Assembly: GCA_018969455.1 (NCBI GenBank)
Contig: JAGWYI010000141.1
Coordinates: 1 to 8,822, forward strand
Length of the DNA stretch: 8,822 nt
Reading direction: 5' to 3'
DNA from: Bacteroidota bacterium
GTDB taxonomy: Bacteria; Bacteroidota; Bacteroidia; Chitinophagales; Saprospiraceae
A model generated the notes under the pieces. The model worked only from the letters and a program-made list of their open reading frames with translations, made no database searches and had not been told where the DNA came from. The stretch's first letter is position 1, and each line of letters starts with the position of its first letter. A program made the translations under genes and the position numbers. This document shows positions 5,502-8,822 of this stretch, piece by piece.

Positions 5502-6908
5502 TTACAACGATTTGGCAACCAGCAGCGCCACATTTTCGATGTGGTGGGTGTGTGGAAACATATCAACCGGTTGGGCCTTCAGGGTATGGTATTTTTCAGA
5601 CAATAATTGCAAATCGCGGGCCTGGGTGGCAGGGTTGCAACTCACATACACGATGCGGGGCGCCGCCAGATCGAGCAAAAATCGCACGGCCTTTTCGTGC
5701 ATGCCCGCGCGCGGCGGGTCGGTTATCACCAGATCGGGCTTGCCATGGCGCTGCACAAATTCCGGACTCAGCACATTTTTCACGTCGCCGGCATAAAAAA
5801 CCGCGTTTTCAATCCCATTCAGGCGCTTGTTTTCTTCTGCATCGGCAATGGCGTCGGGAATTTCCTCGATGCCCACCACTTGTTTGCAGTATTTGGCCAA
5901 ATACAGGGCAATGCTGCCCGTGCCCGTGTACAGGTCGTAAACGTTCTCGGCGCCTTTTAGTTCGGCAAAATCCACCACGACATCGTACAAGCGTTTGGCC
6001 TGGGCGGTATTGGTTTGAAAAAAGGACTTCGGACCAATTTTGAAACGCACATCGCCCAAAACCTCTTCGGCGTAGCCTTTGCCGAAGTAGGTAATCATAT
6101 CGAGATCGAACAGCGCGTCATTTTTCTTGGTATTTACATTGTACACCAATGTGGTAATTTCCCGGGGGAAACGCGCCAGAAGCGCATCTAAAAAGCGCTG
6201 AATGGCATCCATATCGGCATATCCAAAACTGACCACCACCATGCATTCACCCGTCGAACACAGGCGCACCAGCAGGTTGCGCAGGAAACCTTCATGCAGG
6301 CGGATGTCGTAAAAAGACAGATCCTGCTCCAGGGCAAGTGTGCGCACTGCATTCCGAATGGCATTGGAAGGGTCGGCCTGCAGCCAGCAATGCTGTATAT
6401 CGACAATTTTGTCGAAAAAACCGGCACGGTGAAAGCCGAGGGCGTGGGTGGCGTCTATGTTCTCGTGCTGCAATTCTTCTGGCAACAGCCAGCGGCGGTT
6501 GGAAAAGGTAAATTCCAGTTTATTCCGGTAATATCGGGTGTTTTCGGCGCCAATGATGGGCAAAAGTGTGTCGATGTCCAATTTTCCGATGCGCAACAAG
6601 GCATCGTACGCAACCTGTTGTTTTTGTTCCAGTTGATCGGCATAATCGAGGTATTGCCATTTGCAGCCGCCGCATACCTTGAAATGATCGCAAAAAGGCT
6701 GCACCCGCTTGGGCGAATATTCCAGCACCGTTTGCACATAGCCTTCGGCAAAACCGCCTTTTTTCTTTTGCACGAACACATCCACAACATCTCCGGGAAC
6801 GGCATCTTCCACAAACACCACCATGCCATCGGCGGTACGGCCCACGCCTTTGCCCCGGTCGGCGATTCCGGTAATGGGTACTGCAGGTAAAATCAAGGGC
6901 TTGCGCAT
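5502..6908 (-). CDS. rlmD: 23S rRNA (uracil-C5)-methyltransferase, RlmD/RumA type, 468 aa
   Basis: This SAM-dependent enzyme methylates C5 of a uracil in RNA, most likely U1939 of 23S rRNA. Residues 1-65 form a TRAM RNA-binding domain (GIADRGKGVGRTADGMVVFV). C73, C79 and C82 (CDHFKVCGGC) with C174 form the iron-sulfur site typical of RumA. The central domain leads to the Rossmann-like SAM motif DLYTGTGSIALYLA (325-338), then ITDPPRAGM (395-403) and the catalytic cysteine C424 in YVSCNPATQARDL. The C-terminus has the expected FPHTHHIENVALL. I chose the ATG at 6908: the TRAM domain starts there, and a -7 box lies upstream at 6941-6948, inside the alternative extension to 6998. RlmCD or TrmA-like specificity cannot be excluded from sequence alone. 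First gene of a probable operon with the acyltransferase. Confidence 0.93.
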   Translation of the reverse strand: MRKPLILPAVPITGIADRGKGVGRTADGMVVFVEDAVPGDVVDVFVQKKKGGFAEGYVQTVLEYSPKRVQPFCDHFKVCGGCKWQYLDYADQLEQKQQVAYDALLRIGKLDIDTLLPIIGAENTRYYRNKLEFTFSNRRWLLPEELQHENIDATHALGFHRAGFFDKIVDIQHCWLQADPSNAIRNAVRTLALEQDLSFYDIRLHEGFLRNLLVRLCSTGECMVVVSFGYADMDAIQRFLDALLARFPREITTLVYNVNTKKNDALFDLDMITYFGKGYAEEVLGDVRFKIGPKSFFQTNTAQAKRLYDVVVDFAELKGAENVYDLYTGTGSIALYLAKYCKQVVGIEEIPDAIADAEENKRLNGIENAVFYAGDVKNVLSPEFVQRHGKPDLVITDPPRAGMHEKAVRFLLDLAAPRIVYVSCNPATQARDLQLLSEKYHTLKAQPVDMFPHTHHIENVALLVAKSL

Positions 6909-6940
6909 ATTGGAAAATGGGTCTGAAACGAGAAAGGGCG

Positions 6941-6948
6941 CAAAGGTA
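6941..6948 (-). promoter_or_regulatory. Candidate -7 box for rlmD
   Basis: The minus strand reads TACCTTTG, followed by CGCC, a very typical Bacteroidota -7 element, 33 bases upstream of the ATG at 6908. No TTG is evident at the usual -33 distance. It faces away from the TACCTTTG box at 7050, so the two genes have separate divergent promoters. Confidence 0.5.
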
Positions 6949-7049
6949 GGTATTTGGCGGAAATTGCCGTGCTTTGCATACGATCGCGTTTGTAGCAAAA
7001 AGAACGCACATACCGCAATATTCGGGTTTTCAGGCCAGGCTTGAGCGCC

Positions 7050-7057
7050 TACCTTTG
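7050..7057 (+). promoter_or_regulatory. Candidate -7 box upstream of the Ada-like gene
   Basis: TACCTTTG matches TAnnTTTG exactly. A TTG is lacking at the expected -33 position (TTTT is seen near 7027-7030). Transcription would start near 7064, leaving a leader of about 115 bases before the ATG at 7180. Confidence 0.45.
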
Positions 7058-7063
7058 TCAGAT

Positions 7064-7165
7064 ACTTCGCACTGTATTGATTTGTGTATGGCCTTTGGCC
7101 TAAAACACTGACAATTAGTGTTCAGCATGACAAGGAATGCTGCCTTACAGGCGGCGCTTTTTTTT
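7064..7165 (+). ncRNA. Candidate structured leader or small RNA upstream of the Ada-like gene
   Basis: Between the promoter box and the terminator, the roughly 100-base transcript would hold three stem-loops in a row: GGCC-TTT-GGCC (7090-7100), AACACT/AGTGTT with a 7-base loop (7104-7122), and the terminator hairpin (7139-7155). It contains no convincing reading frame. It may be a free small RNA or a transcription-attenuating leader for the downstream repair gene. I do not recognise it as a known riboswitch or 6S RNA. The 5' end is inferred from the promoter box. Confidence 0.35.
7139..7165 (+). terminator. Intrinsic terminator 14 bases before the Ada-like start codon
   Basis: GCTGCCT (7139-7145), loop TAC, and AGGCGGC (7149-7155) form a 7-bp stem with one G-U pair. 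Eight consecutive T follow at 7158-7165. On the plus strand this is a standard rho-independent terminator; there is no T run on the other side for the minus strand. The placement, within the leader of the next gene, is unusual. Confidence 0.65.
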
Positions 7166-7179
7166 AAATTAATTGCACC

Positions 7180-8019
7180 ATGAACGAGCAGGAAAAAATC
7201 AATTATCAGCGCATCGCCGAGGCGATCGATTATATCCGCCAAAATTTTAAAACACAGCCGAGTCTGGAAGAATTGGCCGAACAGGTGCATTTAAGTCCCT
7301 TTCATTTTCAGCGGCTTTTTACGGAGTGGGCAGGCACCAGTCCGAAGAAATTTTTACAATATATCAGTGTGGAATATGCCAAATCCTTGCTCAAGGAAAA
7401 ACAGGCCACCTTATTCGAAGCGGCTTTTGAAACCGGACTTTCGGGTACCGGGCGCCTGCACGATTTGTTTGTGCAAATAGAAGGCATGACGCCAGGAGAA
7501 TTTAAAAACGGCGGGGAAAGTTTGCACATCCAATATGATTACGCTGAAACGCCATTCGGGCCTATTTTGGTCGCCTCCACCGAAAAAGGCGTGTGTTACA
7601 TGGCCTTTGCCGATGATCCTGCAGTGCCAATGGCCGAAATGCGGCATTTGTTTCCCAAAGCAAATTATGTGCAACAGTCGGATACACACCAACGCAATGC
7701 CCTGCAAATATTTGACCGTGATTGGGGTCAATTGCAGCAAATCAAACTCCATTTAAAAGGTACCGCTTTCCAAATAAAAGTGTGGGAAACCCTGCTAAAA
7801 ATACCGGTCGGACAACTTTCTACCTACGGCAATATCGCAGCGCAAATTGAGCACCCGAAAGCATCAAGGGCGGTCGGATCGGCGGTGGGCGATAATCCGG
7901 TGGCTTTTTTGATTCCTTGTCATCGGGTGATACAGTCGACGGGCCATTTTGGTCAGTATCATTGGGGAAGTACGCGTAAAGTGGCGATGATAGGTTGGGA
8001 AGCGGCGGCGGGGGCTTAG
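7180..8019 (+). CDS. Ada-like protein: AraC-type DNA-binding domain fused to O6-alkylguanine-DNA alkyltransferase, 279 aa
   Basis: Residues 9-108 are an AraC-type double helix-turn-helix (SLEELAEQVHLSPFHFQRLF, then GMTPGEFKN). Residues about 115-275 are an MGMT domain with STYGNIA (214-220), SRAVGSAVGDNP (229-240) and the suicidal active-site cysteine C247 in PCHRVI. The MGMT part would remove alkyl groups from O6 of guanine in DNA. The N-terminal zinc domain of E. coli Ada (methyl-phosphotriester acceptor) is absent, so the usual methylation switch of Ada cannot operate through it. This shorter AraC-MGMT form is widespread. The ATG at 7180 starts the recognisable AraC region, with an A/T-rich leader and no Shine-Dalgarno. 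Expression may be affected by the terminator just upstream. Confidence 0.92.
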   Translation: MNEQEKINYQRIAEAIDYIRQNFKTQPSLEELAEQVHLSPFHFQRLFTEWAGTSPKKFLQYISVEYAKSLLKEKQATLFEAAFETGLSGTGRLHDLFVQIEGMTPGEFKNGGESLHIQYDYAETPFGPILVASTEKGVCYMAFADDPAVPMAEMRHLFPKANYVQQSDTHQRNALQIFDRDWGQLQQIKLHLKGTAFQIKVWETLLKIPVGQLSTYGNIAAQIEHPKASRAVGSAVGDNPVAFLIPCHRVIQSTGHFGQYHWGSTRKVAMIGWEAAAGA

Positions 8020-8095
8020 GATTATTGGCGTATTTGCACAAGTATGATATAAGCTTACGCGAGCCATAGGAAATATAACAAACGGCTTTCTCTTA

Positions 8096-8419
8096 TTATT
8101 TTAAAAAAATATCTTTATGTGTAATTTCTACATTGGTATTTTCAAATTGCTTACTATCAGGATTTAATGTAGAAAATGTTCTGCTATATGTAACCTTAAA
8201 GCCGTTGCTTTGATTTTTTAATATGGTTGTGATTCCCCAACGAGGTTCAGAGTTTGTTAGATTTTTATTAAGATTTAGCAAACTTAAATTTATTGTTGCG
8301 CATTCATCTTCACTAAGTAACTTAATAAATTCAAAAAGATCCTGAGTCGCATTATAATCATTTATTTTATTGGGGTTGGATGCACCTATACTGAATAACA
8401 AGGATTGCTGTTCTGTCAT
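8096..8419 (-). CDS. Hypothetical protein, 107 aa
   Basis: An AT-rich, small, acidic-to-neutral protein (MTEQQSLLFSIGASNPNK at the start, ending THKDIFLK) with no signal peptide, membrane segment or motif that I recognise. The middle reads LFEFIKLLSEDECATINLSL and then WGITTILKNQSNGFKVTYSR, suggesting an alpha/beta fold. The ATG at 8419 overlaps the TGA of a 36-codon upstream frame as ATGA, and TACCTTCG (8449-8456, minus), a one-mismatch -7 box, lies 30 bases upstream. It converges with the Ada-like gene across 76 bases (8020-8095), where I see no clear terminator. Base composition differs clearly from the rlmD and Ada-like genes, hinting at separate origin. Confidence 0.5.
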   Translation of the reverse strand: MTEQQSLLFSIGASNPNKINDYNATQDLFEFIKLLSEDECATINLSLLNLNKNLTNSEPRWGITTILKNQSNGFKVTYSRTFSTLNPDSKQFENTNVEITHKDIFLK

Positions 8420-8526
8420 GTTATAAATTTTTGACCGTTTAAATGCACGAAGGTACCTAATAATTTATTAAAACCATTTAGAAGGTTATTAACACTCACA
8501 GATTTAACTAAATTTAAACTAGACAT
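8416..8526 (-). CDS. Possible small protein, 36 aa
   Basis: An ATG at 8526 opens a 36-codon frame (MSSLNLVKSVSVNNLLNGFN onward) ending in a TGA that overlaps the next ATG as ATGA. This is the arrangement of coupled genes in an operon. A second, even shorter frame (MSLAKDVDLYNKDYV, 8519-8566) overlaps its start in turn. The frames are AT-rich and have no recognised domain. They may be real small genes or the debris of a decayed longer gene. Confidence 0.25.
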   Translation of the reverse strand: MSSLNLVKSVSVNNLLNGFNKLLGTFVHLNGQKFIT

Positions 8527-8608
8527 AGTCTTTGTTGTATAAATCCACATCTTTTGCTAATGACATATTTGCAACAAGGTCCCAAATCGCGAATGTCTAG
8601 TATAATAC

Positions 8609-8822
8609 CTATTTGCGATCTTCTAAAAACCCAAGTCTATCTTTTGACAATATAAAACAATCTGTATATTCATCTGGCAAAAAATCAGTTGGTATTTCTC
8701 TAGGAATAGATTCTCCTTGTCTGTCAATTATATCATCATAGTTTATTAATAAATATTTAGTTTTAAAAAAATAGTTAAAATACAGTTCTAATAGATCAGA
8801 AATAAGGTTTACGTCATTGCCG
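8609..8822 (-). CDS. Hypothetical protein, C-terminal 70 residues (partial at right edge)
   Basis: The minus frame is open from the window edge to a TAG at 8609-8611. It encodes an acidic, aromatic tail including ELYFNYFFKTKYLLINYDDI and then REIPTDFLPDEYTDCFILSK and DRLGFLEDRK. Codon use is strongly AT-biased like the neighbouring short genes. The start lies outside the window, and no family can be assigned from this tail. An 82-base gap separates it from the next small frame. Confidence 0.5.
   Translation of the reverse strand, partial: GNDVNLISDLLELYFNYFFKTKYLLINYDDIIDRQGESIPREIPTDFLPDEYTDCFILSKDRLGFLEDRK

Noticed and set aside
5552..6043. Long plus-strand frames opposite rlmD
   Set aside because: They are antisense shadows of a strongly supported methyltransferase gene and have Arg/Pro/Cys-rich, motif-free translations.
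6909..6998. N-terminal extension of rlmD to ATG 6998
   Set aside because: The added residues have no TRAM similarity, and a strong -7 box at 6941-6948 lies within them.

Overview
The window looks like a chromosomal stretch from a Bacteroidota bacterium, probably of the Saprospiraceae/Chitinophagaceae type. The evidence is -7 promoter boxes of the TAnnTTTG form (TACCTTTG, TATTTTTG), AT-rich sequence with no clear Shine-Dalgarno before start codons, a TPR-fused membrane histidine kinase, and intergenic heptad repeats built on TTCGATA/TTCGACA/TTCGGCG. This placement is inference; there is no marker gene such as 16S rRNA.

Layout. (1) 1-1156, minus strand: the N-terminal sensor part of a TPR histidine kinase that runs off the left edge. 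(2) 1246-2094, plus strand: a divergently transcribed, probably exported protein of unknown function. (3) 2095-2537: no intact gene. It holds an inverted array of 7-bp repeats and a severed 3' end of an acyltransferase gene, duplicated from the intact copy at 4932-5480. (4) 2538-3676: a compact mobile element with perfect 27-bp terminal inverted repeats and a perfect 8-bp target duplication (AAGATTTT). It encodes no complete transposase. It carries the N-terminal half of an IS1595-type transposase zinc ribbon, overlapping by ATGA an N-formylglutamate amidohydrolase family gene. (5) 3687-4745, minus: a YhcG-type (DUF1016) PDDEXK nuclease. (6) 4932-5480 and 5502-6908, minus: a PlsC-like acyltransferase just downstream of an RlmD/RumA-type 23S rRNA uracil-C5 methyltransferase, a likely two-gene operon. 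(7) 7050-8019, plus: a promoter, a structured leader ending in an intrinsic terminator, then an Ada-like AraC/MGMT DNA-repair protein. (8) 8020-8822: a visibly AT-rich tail with short minus-strand genes of unknown function, the last cut by the right edge.

Housekeeping functions (rRNA methylation, lipid acylation, alkylation repair) sit on the right half. The 2.2-4.8 kb stretch between the two acyltransferase 3' ends is accessory: a nuclease gene and a transposon-like cassette inserted just beyond the nuclease stop codon. The most distinctive object is the IS1595-derived cassette, in which a metabolic hydrolase gene takes the place of the transposase catalytic domain while the ends and the target duplication remain intact.
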